Shown one piece after another: positions 52,575-62,270 of a DNA stretch of 64,000 nt. Position 1 is the first letter of the stretch; the number at the start of each line of letters is the position of its first letter. A program made the position numbers and the translations under genes. This stretch comes from an uncultured Paracoccaceae bacterium (lineage in GTDB: Bacteria; Pseudomonadota; Alphaproteobacteria; Rhodobacterales; Rhodobacteraceae): positions 1 to 64,000 of the forward strand of contig CANNFU010000005.1 in the NCBI GenBank assembly GCA_947503965.1. The letters run 5' to 3'. The notes under the pieces are model-generated. The model was not told the DNA's origin, did no database searches, and was given only the letters and a program-made list of their open reading frames with translations.

Positions 52575-53942
52575 TTAGCGGTAAGTCACTTGTTTGCAGG
52601 CCTCAACCACCTCATCGGCGGTGACCAGGGCATGCTTTTCGAGGTTGGCGGCATAGGGCATCGGCACATCCTTGCCGGAGCAGTTGATCACCGGGGCGTC
52701 GAGGTAATCAAACGCGTCCTGCATGATGACCGAACTGATGTAGTTCCCGACGCTGCCTTGCGGCCAGCCTTCTTCGACGGTGACACAGCGGTTGGTCTTG
52801 CGGACCGATGCGAGGATCGTTTCGGTATCCATGGGGCGCAGGGTGCGCAGGTTGATGACCTCTGCGTTGATGCCTTCCTCGGCCAGTTTTTCGGCGGCGG
52901 CGAGCGCATAGGTCATGCCGATGCCAAAGCTGACGATTGTCACATCGTCGCCCGCGCGCTCGATCTTGGCCTTGCCGAAGGGGATCGTGAAATCATCCAT
53001 GACCGGCACGTCAAAGGACTTGCCGTAAAGGATCTCGTTCTCAAGGAAGATGACCGGGTTGGGGTCGCGGATTGCGGTCTTCATCAGACCTTTGGCGTCA
53101 GCGGCAGAGTAGGGCATGACCACCTTCAGGCCGGGGATCTGCATATACCATGCGGCGTAATCCTGAGAGTGTTGCGCGCCGACGCGGGCGGCAGCACCGT
53201 TGGGTCCACGAAACACCATGGGCGCGCCCATCTGACCGCCCGACATATAAAGCGTCTTGGCAGCAGAGTTGATAATATGATCAATGGCTTGCATTGCGAA
53301 GTTGAAAGTCATGAATTCGACGATCGGCTTCAGCCCGCCAAAGGCCGCGCCAACACCGATCCCGGCAAACCCATGCTCGGTAATGGGCGTATCGATCACC
53401 CGTTTGGCCCCAAATTCATCCAGCAGGCCTTGGGAAATTTTGTAGGCACCCTGATATTCGGCCACTTCCTCGCCCATGAGGAAAACATCCTCATCGCGGC
53501 GCATCTCTTCGGCCATGGCATCGCGCAGGGCCTCGCGGACGGTCGTTTGCTTCACCTCGACATCTTCATCCCAATCAGGTGTGACATCGGGCGCAGGCGC
53601 CTCGGGGGCCGCTGCGGCGGGTGCTTTTGCAGGCACCTTTTCTTCGGTCTCTTCGGCTTTTTCCGCGGCGGGTGCGGCACCAGCTTCGGGTACGTCTTCG
53701 CCTTCTTCGACCAGAATGGCGATGGCGGTGTTCACTTTCACGCCTTCGGTCCCTTCTTCGATCAGGATTTTGCCAATGATCCCTTCGTCAACAGCTTCGA
53801 ACTCCATCGTCGCCTTGTCGGTTTCGATTTCGGCCATGATGTCACCGGATGAAACGGTGTCGCCTTCTTTCACTAACCACTTGGCAAGCGTGCCTTCTTC
53901 CATTGTGGGGGACAGGGCGGGCATCAGAATTTCAGTCGCCAT
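52575..53942 (-). CDS. pdhB: Pyruvate dehydrogenase E1 beta with N-terminal lipoyl domain
   Basis: A 455-residue E1 beta subunit. Unlike classical E1 beta, it begins with a full lipoyl domain (Lys43 in [14 protein letters not shown]), then an Ala/Pro/Glu linker (about 85-130). The transketolase-like core follows ([45 protein letters not shown]) and the C-terminal domain last. This architecture is typical of alphaproteobacteria. It lies 3 bp after pdhA. Confidence 0.97.
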   Translation of the reverse strand: MATEILMPALSPTMEEGTLAKWLVKEGDTVSSGDIMAEIETDKATMEFEAVDEGIIGKILIEEGTEGVKVNTAIAILVEEGEDVPEAGAAPAAEKAEETEEKVPAKAPAAAAPEAPAPDVTPDWDEDVEVKQTTVREALRDAMAEEMRRDEDVFLMGEEVAEYQGAYKISQGLLDEFGAKRVIDTPITEHGFAGIGVGAAFGGLKPIVEFMTFNFAMQAIDHIINSAAKTLYMSGGQMGAPMVFRGPNGAAARVGAQHSQDYAAWYMQIPGLKVVMPYSAADAKGLMKTAIRDPNPVIFLENEILYGKSFDVPVMDDFTIPFGKAKIERAGDDVTIVSFGIGMTYALAAAEKLAEEGINAEVINLRTLRPMDTETILASVRKTNRCVTVEEGWPQGSVGNYISSVIMQDAFDYLDAPVINCSGKDVPMPYAANLEKHALVTADEVVEACKQVTYR

Positions 53943-53945
53943 TCC

Positions 53946-54956
53946 TTAAGCCTCCTGCGGAATTTCTGTTGAGTAGATATCGGTCCAAAGCTCTTCCAGT
54001 GCAGGCTCCGGGCTCTCTTTTGAGAATTCTGCCGCCTCGTTCACGATAGCCTTGATTTCCTTATCGATGGCCTTGAGGTCATCGTCAGTCGCGTGCTTGC
54101 CGGTCAGCAGCATATCGCGGATCTGTTCGATTGGGTCGCGTTCATCGCGCATCTTCTGAACTTCTTCGCGCGTCCGGTACTTTGCCGGGTCCGACATGGA
54201 ATGGCCGCGATAACGGTATGTTTTGACTTCCAGAATATAGGGCCCTTTGCCTGCGCGGCAGTGGGCAACGGCACGTTCGCCAGCCTCTTTGACAGCCAGT
54301 ACGTTCATACCGTCCACCTCTTCGCCCGGAATGCCGTAGGCGGCACCGCGTTCCCACAGGGATGGCGACTTGGTAGATCGTTTCACAGATGTGCCCATCG
54401 CATATTGGTTGTTTTCGATGACGAAAACGACCGGTAGGTCCCACAATTCGGCCATGTTGTAGGTTTCATAAACCTGGCCCTGGTTCGCGGCACCGTCCCC
54501 GAAATAGGTGAAGGTCACCCGATCATTGCCCTTGTATTTGTCCGAAAACGCGAGGCCTGCGCCCAATGGCACCTGTGCCGCCACAATGCCGTGGCCCCCA
54601 TAGAAATGCTTCTCTTTCGAGAACATGTGCATGGAGCCGCCTTTGCCCTTGGAAAAGCCGCCTTCGCGCCCGGTCAGTTCGGCCATGATTCCCTTGGGGT
54701 CCATCCCGCAGGCCAGCATATGACCATGATCGCGGTAGGATGTGACGCGCTTGTCGCCCTCCTCTGCCGCGGCTTCAAGACCCACAACAACGGCTTCCTG
54801 TCCGATATAGAGGTGGCAGAAACCACCGATCAAACCCATGCCGTAAAGTTGGCCTGCCTTTTCCTCAAATCGCCGGATCAACAGCATTTCACGGTAATGT
54901 CCCAGCAGTTCCTCGGCTGAGACGTTGGGTTTCGCGGCGGCCTTTTTGGGCGGCAT
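53946..54956 (-). CDS. pdhA: Pyruvate dehydrogenase E1 alpha
   Basis: A 336-residue E1 alpha subunit that decarboxylates pyruvate using thiamine diphosphate. TPP motif GDGAANQGQVYETYNMAELWDLPVVFVIENN and YRYRGHSMSDPAKYRTREE are canonical. ATG 54956 is preferred because GGAGG is 7 bp upstream; a TTG two codons earlier is also in frame. It heads the pdhABC operon, with the FtsB-like gene 123 bp upstream on the same strand. Confidence 0.97.
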   Translation of the reverse strand: MPPKKAAAKPNVSAEELLGHYREMLLIRRFEEKAGQLYGMGLIGGFCHLYIGQEAVVVGLEAAAEEGDKRVTSYRDHGHMLACGMDPKGIMAELTGREGGFSKGKGGSMHMFSKEKHFYGGHGIVAAQVPLGAGLAFSDKYKGNDRVTFTYFGDGAANQGQVYETYNMAELWDLPVVFVIENNQYAMGTSVKRSTKSPSLWERGAAYGIPGEEVDGMNVLAVKEAGERAVAHCRAGKGPYILEVKTYRYRGHSMSDPAKYRTREEVQKMRDERDPIEQIRDMLLTGKHATDDDLKAIDKEIKAIVNEAAEFSKESPEPALEELWTDIYSTEIPQEA

Positions 54957-55079
54957 GTGCAATCCTCCAGCGCGTTGGCATATAGTTTAGTGTTAAACTA
55001 TCTTCTAAACCAAGCCTGCGACAAATGCGAGAGTCAAAGTGACCCGCCGTCACCCGTCAGGGGAATTGCCGGTTTGCGT

Positions 55080-55379
55080 TCAGCGAATAACGATTTCGTC
55101 GGCGCGGATCAGGCCCAGCACATCGCGCGCCTGTTCGTCCAACAAATCAAGATCAAGGAAATCATCCGACAGACGCGCGGTGAGGTTTTCCATACGGGCC
55201 ACTTCGGCCTGCAAGGCCGCGAGTTCTGTTTGCAGCATGTCGCCTTGGGCTTTGACCTCAATACGTTTGAACAGCCCATAATCACCCTGCACAGCGGCAA
55301 AAGTGAAATAAAGCCCCAACATCAGGGTCCCAAGAAAGTAAAATACTGCGCCCAAAGGCGGGCGGCCACGTCGCGTCAT
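55080..55379 (-). CDS. FtsB/DivIC family septum formation initiator
   Basis: A 99-residue bitopic protein: short basic N terminus, one TM helix (GAVFYFLGTLMLGLYFTFAAVQG), then a periplasmic coiled coil (VKAQGDMLQTELAALQAEVARMENLTARL) and the family ending LDLLDEQARDVLGLIRADEIVI. It would act with FtsL and FtsQ in divisome assembly. It is located between class I aldolase and pdhA. Confidence 0.9.
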   Translation of the reverse strand: MTRRGRPPLGAVFYFLGTLMLGLYFTFAAVQGDYGLFKRIEVKAQGDMLQTELAALQAEVARMENLTARLSDDFLDLDLLDEQARDVLGLIRADEIVIR

Positions 55380-55476
55380 CTGTCTGCCTCACATGTCACC
55401 TCTTTGACGGGCGACTTTGCGCAGATTCGCACATTTGATTCGCCTTGTGAATCCCTAAAATACGGGGGCGGCGTGT

Positions 55477-56370
55477 TTATCCGGCGACGGATGCGGCGTA
55501 GATTTCGTCGATCGTCGTGCCAAGCGTCTGATTGAACACGTCATCGCTTTGATCTGCAGACAGACCTTCAGTCAGCGCCCGCGAAAAGCTGGCGATGACG
55601 CCCTTGTTCTGGGCCAGACGCGCGTTCGCATCGGCGCGGCTGTACCCGCCGGACAAGGCCACAACCCGCATGACGTTGGGGTGGTTGACCAATGGCTGAT
55701 AGATGTTGGGTTGCTCGGGCAATGTCAGCTTCAGCATGACAATCTCATCCGGCGCTAACCCGTTCAAATGCTTGAGTACTTCATCACGAAGCATTTCTTC
55801 GGCCTTGGCCTTGTCAGCCATCTTGATGTTGATCTCCGGCTCCAGGATCGGGACAAGACCGTGGGCCATCACCCGCTTACCTTCGACAAATTGCTGATCG
55901 ATAATTGCAGCAATGCCAGCGGGATTGGCGGCATTGATGACCGACCGCATCTTGGTGCCGAAAACGCCATAAGACACCGCGCGGGGCAGTACGCTGTCCA
56001 GATGATCCATCGGTTTCATCAATTGCACGCCATCGGCCTCGTCCATCAGGCCCTTGTCGATTTTCAGGAACGGAACAACATGGCGGTCTTCCCACAGGAA
56101 CTGCGCCGATGGTTTGCCATTGATCTCGCGGTCCATTGTCATCTCAAAGAGGATCGCGCCAACGATCTTGTCACCGGTAAAGGCAGGCGCGTTCACGATC
56201 CGGCTGCGCATCGCGTGGATCAGGTCGAACATCTCATCATCATTGGCGTAGGCATCAGCATTCACGCCATAAGCTGCGAGCGCCTTTGGGGTTGATCCGC
56301 CGCTTTGGTCCAGTGCGGCAACAAAACCGTTTCCATCGCGGACCTGTGCGGCCATTTCCTGTTGTGACAT
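55477..56370 (-). CDS. Fructose-bisphosphate aldolase, class I
   Basis: A 297-residue class I (Schiff-base) aldolase of the bacterial glycolytic type: AALDQSGGSTPKALAAYGV, FLWEDRHVVPFLKIDKGLMDEADGVQLMKPM, GLVPILEPEINIKMADKAKAEE, MLKLTLPEQPNIYQPLVNHPNVMRVVALSGGYSRADAN. The lysines in FLKIDKG and MLKLTLP are in the positions expected for catalysis. It cleaves fructose 1,6-bisphosphate. It follows pgk by 87 bp on the same strand, forming a glycolysis pair. Confidence 0.95.
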   Translation of the reverse strand: MSQQEMAAQVRDGNGFVAALDQSGGSTPKALAAYGVNADAYANDDEMFDLIHAMRSRIVNAPAFTGDKIVGAILFEMTMDREINGKPSAQFLWEDRHVVPFLKIDKGLMDEADGVQLMKPMDHLDSVLPRAVSYGVFGTKMRSVINAANPAGIAAIIDQQFVEGKRVMAHGLVPILEPEINIKMADKAKAEEMLRDEVLKHLNGLAPDEIVMLKLTLPEQPNIYQPLVNHPNVMRVVALSGGYSRADANARLAQNKGVIASFSRALTEGLSADQSDDVFNQTLGTTIDEIYAASVAG

Positions 56371-56457
56371 GACAATTGCCTTAATTCTGAAATTTCATTC
56401 CAGAACGTACCTATGCGACGGTCGCAGGGCTGGCAATTATGGTTACGCTAACAGTCG

Positions 56458-57639
56458 TTAATCACTCTGCAATGCAGCAACGCCCGGCAATTTCTTGCCT
56501 TCCATCCATTCCAGAAAGGCCCCACCAGCGGTTGAGATATAGGTGAAATCATCCGCAGCGCAGGCCTGGTTCAGTGCGGCCACCGTATCACCGCCACCGG
56601 CAACTGAAATCAGTTTGCCTGCTTTGGAAAGGGCCGCTGCCTTGGCTGCTGCTGCATTTGTTGCCGCATCAAATGGCGCAATCTCAAACGCGCCCAGTGG
56701 GCCGTTCCAAACCAGCGTTTTTGCCCTTTCAAGCACCTCGCTGATATAGGCGACGGTCGCTGGTCCTGCATCCAGGATCATCGCATCAGCAGGGCAGGCA
56801 TCGGGTGCCACCGTTTCATTCTCCGCACCCGCCTTGAATTCGCGCGCCACGACGATGTCGCGCGGCAGGATAATCTCGCATCCGGCGGCTTCGGCCTTGC
56901 CCAGAATGTCGCGCGCTGTCTCTGCCAGATCGTGTTCGCAGAGTGATTTGCCTACATTGATGCCTTGGGCGGCCAGAAACGTATTCGCCATGCCGCCACC
57001 GATCACCAGATGATCCACCTTGCCGACCAGATTGCCCAGCAGATCGAGCTTGGTTGATACCTTCGCGCCACCAACTACGGCGACCACCGGACGTTCGGGC
57101 GTTCCCAGTGCCTTTTCCAGGGCGCCCAGTTCTTCGGCCATCAAGCGGCCTGCACAGGCTGGCAGAAGATGGGCAATGGTCTCTGTACTGGCGTGGGCGC
57201 GGTGGGCTGCGGAAAAGGCATCGTTGACATAAATGTCGCCGAGGCTGGCAAGGCGCCGCGCGAAACCTTCATCATTCTGCTCTTCGCCGGGATTGAAGCG
57301 CAGGTTTTCCAATAGCAGAACCTCGTCACCTTCCATCTCGGCCACCGCGTCGCCATAGTCGGAATTCGCCCAGGTCACGGGCAGGCCAAGCACTTCGGCC
57401 ACGGTGGGGGCGATGATTTCCAAAGACATCTCTGGCACGACCTTGCCTTTCGGGCGGCCGAAATGGGCCATCAGGATCACCTTGCCGCCTTTCTCTTGAA
57501 TGTCGTCAACGGTCGGCACGATCCGCTCAATCCGGGTGGTGTCGGTCACAACGCCATTTTCGAAAGGCACGTTGATATCCACACGCACAAGCGCGCGTTT
57601 GCCTGCAAAATCCATATCGTCGAGTGTTTTCCAAGCCAT
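56458..57639 (-). CDS. pgk: Phosphoglycerate kinase
   Basis: A 393-residue two-domain kinase for 1,3-bisphosphoglycerate and [28 protein letters not shown], the hinge/nucleotide segment and [45 protein letters not shown] are canonical. It is transcribed away from ppiB. Confidence 0.98.
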   Translation of the reverse strand: MAWKTLDDMDFAGKRALVRVDINVPFENGVVTDTTRIERIVPTVDDIQEKGGKVILMAHFGRPKGKVVPEMSLEIIAPTVAEVLGLPVTWANSDYGDAVAEMEGDEVLLLENLRFNPGEEQNDEGFARRLASLGDIYVNDAFSAAHRAHASTETIAHLLPACAGRLMAEELGALEKALGTPERPVVAVVGGAKVSTKLDLLGNLVGKVDHLVIGGGMANTFLAAQGINVGKSLCEHDLAETARDILGKAEAAGCEIILPRDIVVAREFKAGAENETVAPDACPADAMILDAGPATVAYISEVLERAKTLVWNGPLGAFEIAPFDAATNAAAAKAAALSKAGKLISVAGGGDTVAALNQACAADDFTYISTAGGAFLEWMEGKKLPGVAALQSD

Positions 57640-57769
57640 TTGCCGCTCCTGTCATCTGCATGTTGTGGGCTTTGTTGCGGCAATGCGTGGCTCGCGTCAA
57701 CCAGACCTGCTTGGCAATCGGGGCTATGGGTCATATGACATGGCCCAAGATATGGATGAGGAGCACAAA

Positions 57770-58276
57770 ATGGCCGATATCAAAGATCCCGAAAATACGA
57801 TCATCATGACCCTGAAAGGTGGCGACGTCGTCATCGAATTGATGCCGGACGTGGCACCTGCGCATACGGCGCGGATGAAGGAACTCGCCCGTGCGGGTGC
57901 CTATGACAATGTCTGCTTTCACCGCGTGATTGACGGGTTCATGGCGCAAACGGGTGATGTGGCCAACGGCAATATGGAAGGTGACTTCAATATCGGGCGT
58001 GCGGGGACTGGTGGTTCGGATATGCCGGACCTGCCTGCGGAATTTTCAAAAATTCCACATGCTCGTGGATCGCTTGGCGCGGCCCGGTCGCAAAACCCGA
58101 ATTCGGCGAATAGCCAATTCTTTATCAATTTCAGCGACAATGACTTTTTGAATGGTCAGTATACGGTCTATGGCCAGGTCATTTCGGGCATGGAGCATAT
58201 TGATGCAATCACGCGCGGTGAGCCGCCGATAAACCCCGACCGGATGATCAGCGTAAAGGTCGCAGCCGATGTATAG
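57770..58276 (+). CDS. Peptidyl-prolyl cis-trans isomerase, cyclophilin type (cytoplasmic)
   Basis: A 168-residue cyclophilin without signal peptide. The active-site core FHRVIDGFMAQTGDV, then RGSLGAARSQNPNSANSQFFINFSDNDFLNGQYTVYGQVISGMEHIDAI, is complete. GAGGAGCACAAA precedes ATG 57770; a longer open frame from 57500 has no site and would reach into the pgk promoter. It overlaps a second, exported cyclophilin gene by 8 bp. Confidence 0.96.
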   Translation: MADIKDPENTIIMTLKGGDVVIELMPDVAPAHTARMKELARAGAYDNVCFHRVIDGFMAQTGDVANGNMEGDFNIGRAGTGGSDMPDLPAEFSKIPHARGSLGAARSQNPNSANSQFFINFSDNDFLNGQYTVYGQVISGMEHIDAITRGEPPINPDRMISVKVAADV

Positions 58277-58814
58277 GATCGCGGCTATTCTCTCCGTTCT
58301 GGCTGCACCTGTTTTTGCCGATGGTCTGGAAATCGACATTGAGGGTGAGGCGAACGGCACGATCGTTATCGATCTGTTTGAAGAGACCGCACCACTGCAT
58401 GTTGCACAAATCACAACGATCGCCGAGGCCGGCGATTATGACGGTGTCGTTTTTCATCGGGTGATCGACGGTTTCATGGCGCAGACCGGTGATGTGCAGA
58501 ACGGCGTGGTTGGCGGCAACATGTCACGTGCTGGCACTGGTGGATCTGATCTACCCGATATTCCCGCTGAATTCTCTGACTTGCCATTTGAACGTGGCGT
58601 TGTCGGCATGGCACGGGGGCAGAACCCCAATTCGGCTAACAGCCAGTTTTTTATCATGTTCGAACCAGGCTATTTCCTGAACGGCCAATATACGGTTGTT
58701 GGTGAAGTTACCGAAGGGATGGAAGTCGTGGACGCGATCAAGCGTGGCACAGGTGCCAACGGTTCCGTGATCGGTCAGCCCGACGTCATGAGCGCGGTAA
58801 GGGTGACCGAATAA
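58269..58814 (+). CDS. Peptidyl-prolyl cis-trans isomerase, cyclophilin type (exported)
   Basis: A 181-residue cyclophilin with a signal peptide ([17 protein letters not shown]), so probably periplasmic. FHRVIDGFMAQTGDVQNG and MARGQNPNSANSQFFIMFEPGYFLNGQYTVVGEV repeat the sites of its neighbour. It overlaps the cytoplasmic cyclophilin by 8 bp, so the pair is co-translated and evidently arose by tandem duplication. Confidence 0.95.
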   Translation: MYRIAAILSVLAAPVFADGLEIDIEGEANGTIVIDLFEETAPLHVAQITTIAEAGDYDGVVFHRVIDGFMAQTGDVQNGVVGGNMSRAGTGGSDLPDIPAEFSDLPFERGVVGMARGQNPNSANSQFFIMFEPGYFLNGQYTVVGEVTEGMEVVDAIKRGTGANGSVIGQPDVMSAVRVTE

Positions 58815-58825
58815 CAAAACGCGCC

Positions 58826-58853
58826 AGCCCCCTCACATTGCTGCGAGGGGGCT
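58826..58853. terminator. Hairpin after the cyclophilin pair
   Basis: AGCCCCCTC (58826-58834) and GAGGGGGCT (58845-58853) form a perfect 9-bp GC-rich stem, 12 bp past the stop. There is no T run on the plus strand, so termination may be partial. Confidence 0.55.
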
Positions 58854-58904
58854 AGGCGGTCCCGGCTGCGTCAGCCACTCTGCTTGCAATGCAAGGAGAG
58901 ACTG

Positions 58905-59870
58905 ATGCGCCTGATCCCGACCATTGCGGCCATTTGCACCGCCGCAAGCACCGCTTTTGCGAGCCCTGAATTCTGGGCGTTTGAATGGCCAAATACAGAT
59001 TTTGAACAGACAAGCGTGGACAACTGGGTCGAAATCCTGTCCGGCGGGCCGCCTAAGGACGGCATACCGGCGCTTGATAACCCTGCATTCAAACCCGTCT
59101 CCGAAGAGGCAAAGCTGACACCCCGTGAACCGGTTATCGTACTGGAGATGGAAGGTGCCACGCCAAGGGCATATCCCATCCGCTACCTGACCTGGCACGA
59201 GATCGTGAATGATGAGGTTGGGGGTATTCCTGTTGCCGTTACATTCTGCCCCTTGTGCAACTCGGGGATCACATTTGACCGGCGCACCGATGCGGGCGTG
59301 TTGCGCTTTGGTGTGTCGGGCAAGCTGCGTAATTCCGATATGATCATGTATGACCGCGAGACCGAAAGCTGGTGGCAGCAAGCCATCGGAGAGGCGATCG
59401 TCGGTGATCTGACGGGCACCGCATTGACCAGTCTGCCCAGTTGGATGGAAAGCTGGGACGCATTCGCCACACGCAACCCGGACGGTCTCGTCATGGAACA
59501 GCCTGATTTTCAGCGAAATTACGGTGCCAACCCCTATGTGCGCTACGATAGCGCCAACCGACCGTTCCTTTATTCCGGCGAAATGCCCCCGCACGATATT
59601 CCGGCCTTGGCGCGTGTCGTGCGTGTCGGTGACCGGGCATGGCCGCTGACACGATTGTCGGACGTGCGTGAACTGACCGAGGCGGGGATCACGTTCAGCT
59701 GGACCGAAGGTCAGGCATCCGCGCTGGATACCGAAAACATCGGCGCGGGTCAGGAGGTCGGCAATGTGCGGGTGCGCGACATCAATGGTACAGATATCGC
59801 CCATGATGTGATGTTCGCCTTTGCCTTCCATGCGTTCTGGCCTGATGGCGAATGGATGCTTGGCAATTGA
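58905..59870 (+). CDS. DUF3179 domain-containing exported protein
   Basis: A 321-residue protein with a signal peptide (MRLIPTIAAICTAASTAFA). The family landmarks RAYPIRYLTWHEIVNDEVGGIPVAVTFCPLCNSGITFDR (CPLC pair), VSGKLRNSDMIMYDRETESWWQQ and PYVRYDSANRPFLY are present. Function not known; the CxxC suggests metal or redox chemistry. AAGGAGAGACTG precedes ATG 58905. Confidence 0.92.
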   Translation: MRLIPTIAAICTAASTAFASPEFWAFEWPNTDFEQTSVDNWVEILSGGPPKDGIPALDNPAFKPVSEEAKLTPREPVIVLEMEGATPRAYPIRYLTWHEIVNDEVGGIPVAVTFCPLCNSGITFDRRTDAGVLRFGVSGKLRNSDMIMYDRETESWWQQAIGEAIVGDLTGTALTSLPSWMESWDAFATRNPDGLVMEQPDFQRNYGANPYVRYDSANRPFLYSGEMPPHDIPALARVVRVGDRAWPLTRLSDVRELTEAGITFSWTEGQASALDTENIGAGQEVGNVRVRDINGTDIAHDVMFAFAFHAFWPDGEWMLGN

Positions 59871-59980
59871 GCATTGCCTGACCGGGACCAAGGCGGGATG
59901 CCACCAGCGGATTCTTGATTGGACAAAGAAAGACGTCAGCTGTCCTTGACACTTCGCGTGTTCGGGCATGATCTGCGCCG

Positions 59981-60880
59981 ATGGAAAAGAAGTCTCAGAT
60001 CGATCTGTTTGGTGCAGTGGCACTGACGGGTTTCGCACTCCTCCTTGCGTTCAATCAGGTTGTGATCAAGGTCACAAACGGGGGACTTCAGCCCGTATTC
60101 TTTGCGGGTGTTCGGTCTGCGGGCGCGGTTCTGTGCATCTGGTTGTGGTTACGCTGGCGCGGCATCCCGTTGCGGTTCGAACCGGGGACACGCGGCGCGG
60201 GCGTGCTGATTGGATGCGTTTTTGCGTTTGAGTTTTTGTGTCTTTTCATCGCACTCGATCTGACGGCTGTCAGCCGGGCCAGCGTGATCTTTTATTCCAT
60301 GCCCGTCTGGCTGGCATTGATGGCCCATTTCATCATGCCGGATGACAAGATCACGCCGCTCAAGGCCACAGGTCTTGGCCTTGCGCTGGGTGGTGTCGCC
60401 TTGGCCATTTTGACCAGGGGTGATGGTGCGGGCAGTTTTTGGGGGGATCTTGCAGCACTTGGTGCGGCGGTCGGGTGGGCGGCAGCGGCGATGCTGGCAA
60501 AAGCCTCATCGCTGTCACGCGTGCGGCCTGAAATTCAGCTATTCTGGCAAGTAGCGGTGTCTGCGCCGATCCTTCTGATCGCGGCGTTGTTCTTTGGTCC
60601 GTTGATCCGGGATCTGGCACCCATTCACATCGCGGGCCTGCTGTTTCAGATCATCGTGGTGGTCAGCGCAGGGTTCATCTTCTGGCTTTGGCTATTGTCG
60701 ATTTATCCGGCGTCTGGCGTTGCATCATTCAGTTTTCTGTCACCAGTGCTGAGCGTGGGCCTTGGCTGGCTTTTGCTGGGCGAAGAGATTGGCCCCAGCC
60801 TGATCGGCGCCTTGGTTCTGGTTGCCGCCGGGATCGTGCTGATCAACCGGCCTGTCAGGTCCCGCAGAACGTCCGGGTGA
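59981..60880 (+). CDS. EamA/DMT superfamily transporter
   Basis: A 299-residue ten-TM permease made of two EamA repeats (about 10-145 and 155-292): FAGVRSAGAVLCIWLWLRW, ALDLTAVSRASVIFYSMPVWLALMAHF, ASGVASFSFLSPVLSVGLGWLLLGEEIGPSLIGALVLVAAGIVLINR. It is likely a metabolite or amino acid exporter; substrate unknown. Its 3' end overlaps the convergent selO gene by 26 bp. Confidence 0.93.
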   Translation: MEKKSQIDLFGAVALTGFALLLAFNQVVIKVTNGGLQPVFFAGVRSAGAVLCIWLWLRWRGIPLRFEPGTRGAGVLIGCVFAFEFLCLFIALDLTAVSRASVIFYSMPVWLALMAHFIMPDDKITPLKATGLGLALGGVALAILTRGDGAGSFWGDLAALGAAVGWAAAAMLAKASSLSRVRPEIQLFWQVAVSAPILLIAALFFGPLIRDLAPIHIAGLLFQIIVVVSAGFIFWLWLLSIYPASGVASFSFLSPVLSVGLGWLLLGEEIGPSLIGALVLVAAGIVLINRPVRSRRTSG

Positions 60881-62270
60881 CACGTTCGTCTTTGGTCGGC
60901 GCGCGGGCAAAGGTGGCAGTTTCATCAGTTAGCGGCGCATAAGGCTGTGTGACCACTTTCAAAAGCGCATGAAACGGGGCGAGATTGCCATCGCGTCCTG
61001 CGGCAATAGCCTCTTCCACCCGATGATTGCGCGGGATGATCCGGGGGTTGGCCGCAGCCATGATCGCGTCTGCATCCGGTGATTTGCGCAGCACCCAACG
61101 TGCGTGCCACGTATCAAATGCGTCGCGGTCGATGAACTGATCGCGGGCTGTCTGAAGCCCCAGATTGGCGAAGACATTGGTAAAATCCGCGCCATCCTTG
61201 GTCATCAGATCCAGAAGATCGGTTATCAGGTCACGATCATCTTCGTCTGCCGCTGCGATGCCCAGCTTGCGGCCAAAGATATTCAGCCACGCGGCCTCAT
61301 AAAGATCGGGAAAGCGATGAACGGCTGCCGTGAAACCCGCAATCGCCTTGTCCCGGTCCGGCATCAGCGGGATCAGCGCGGTTGCGAATTGCGCCATGTT
61401 CCACGCACCGATGCCCGGCTGGTTGGAATAGGCATAGCGACCATATTGGTCGATGGCACTGAAGACGCTGTCGGGGTGAAAATCGTCGATAAAGGCACAA
61501 GGGCCGTAATCAATCGTCTCGCCCGCAATCGAAACGTTATCAGTGTTCATCACACCATGAATAAAGCCAAGGCCCATCCATTTCGCGATCAATGCCGCAT
61601 AGCGGGCAATGACCATATCCAGCAGGTCGGCAGGGCCGCCAGCCTCTGGGTAATGCCGCGCGATCACGTGATCGGTCAGCGCCTGTAACGCCTGCATGTC
61701 CCCACGCGACGCAAAGAACTGGAACGTGCCAACACGAATATGGCTTTGCGCGACGCGGGTGATGACGGCGCCGGGCAAAATCTCTTCCCGGTAGACAGGC
61801 TCGCCCGTTGTTACTGCGGCAAGCGCGCGGGTGGTTGGCACGCACATCGCATGCATCGCCTCACTGACCAGGTATTCGCGCATCACCGGGCCAAGCCACG
61901 CGCGCCCGTCGCCACTGCGGGAATAGGGGGTGGGGCCAGAGCCCTTGAGCTGGATATCGCGGCGGATACCGTCCGTGCCGATCACCTCACCCAACAAGAT
62001 CGCGCGCCCGTCGCCCAGTTGCGGGTTCCAGTTGCCAAACTGATGGCCCGCATAAACCTGTGCAAGCGGGGCGGCCCCATCGGGGATGTGGTTGCCGGCA
62101 AAGACCTTTGCTGCGCTGTCGCCTGTCAGCATCGCAGGATCGATGCCCACCAGCTTTGCCAATTCCGCATTGATTACAATGATTTGCGGGTCTTTGACAG
62201 GCGTCGGCAATTGCGCCGTAAACATCTGCGACGGCAGCTTGGCATAAGAGTTGTCAAACGGGATCTTCAT
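60855..62270 (-). CDS. selO: Protein adenylyltransferase SelO (YdiU/UPF0061)
   Basis: A 471-residue pseudokinase-fold enzyme of the SelO family, which AMPylates protein hydroxyls and links to redox control. Landmarks: YAGHQFGNWNPQLGDGRAILLGEVIG, QLKGSGPTPYSRSGDGRAWLGPVMREYL, GFIHGVMNTDNVSIAGETIDYGPCAFID. The length is normal. The protein ends RTFCGT, with a single Cys near the C terminus at the place where some SelO homologues carry selenocysteine. It is coupled to the nucleoside hydrolase gene by TGATG. Confidence 0.95.
   Translation of the reverse strand: MKIPFDNSYAKLPSQMFTAQLPTPVKDPQIIVINAELAKLVGIDPAMLTGDSAAKVFAGNHIPDGAAPLAQVYAGHQFGNWNPQLGDGRAILLGEVIGTDGIRRDIQLKGSGPTPYSRSGDGRAWLGPVMREYLVSEAMHAMCVPTTRALAAVTTGEPVYREEILPGAVITRVAQSHIRVGTFQFFASRGDMQALQALTDHVIARHYPEAGGPADLLDMVIARYAALIAKWMGLGFIHGVMNTDNVSIAGETIDYGPCAFIDDFHPDSVFSAIDQYGRYAYSNQPGIGAWNMAQFATALIPLMPDRDKAIAGFTAAVHRFPDLYEAAWLNIFGRKLGIAAADEDDRDLITDLLDLMTKDGADFTNVFANLGLQTARDQFIDRDAFDTWHARWVLRKSPDADAIMAAANPRIIPRNHRVEEAIAAGRDGNLAPFHALLKVVTQPYAPLTDETATFARAPTKDERVTRTFCGT

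Noticed and set aside
52590..53852. 420-codon plus-strand frame opposite pdhB
   Set aside because: Antisense shadow, Gly/His/Asp-rich, no family.
58833..60038. 401-codon minus-strand frame opposite the DUF3179 gene
   Set aside because: Antisense shadow; the plus-strand gene has signal peptide, CPLC motif and ribosome site.
60855..60880. Selenocysteine codon at the SelO end
   Set aside because: The terminal region reads FCGT with an ordinary Cys codon (TGC) before a normal stop.
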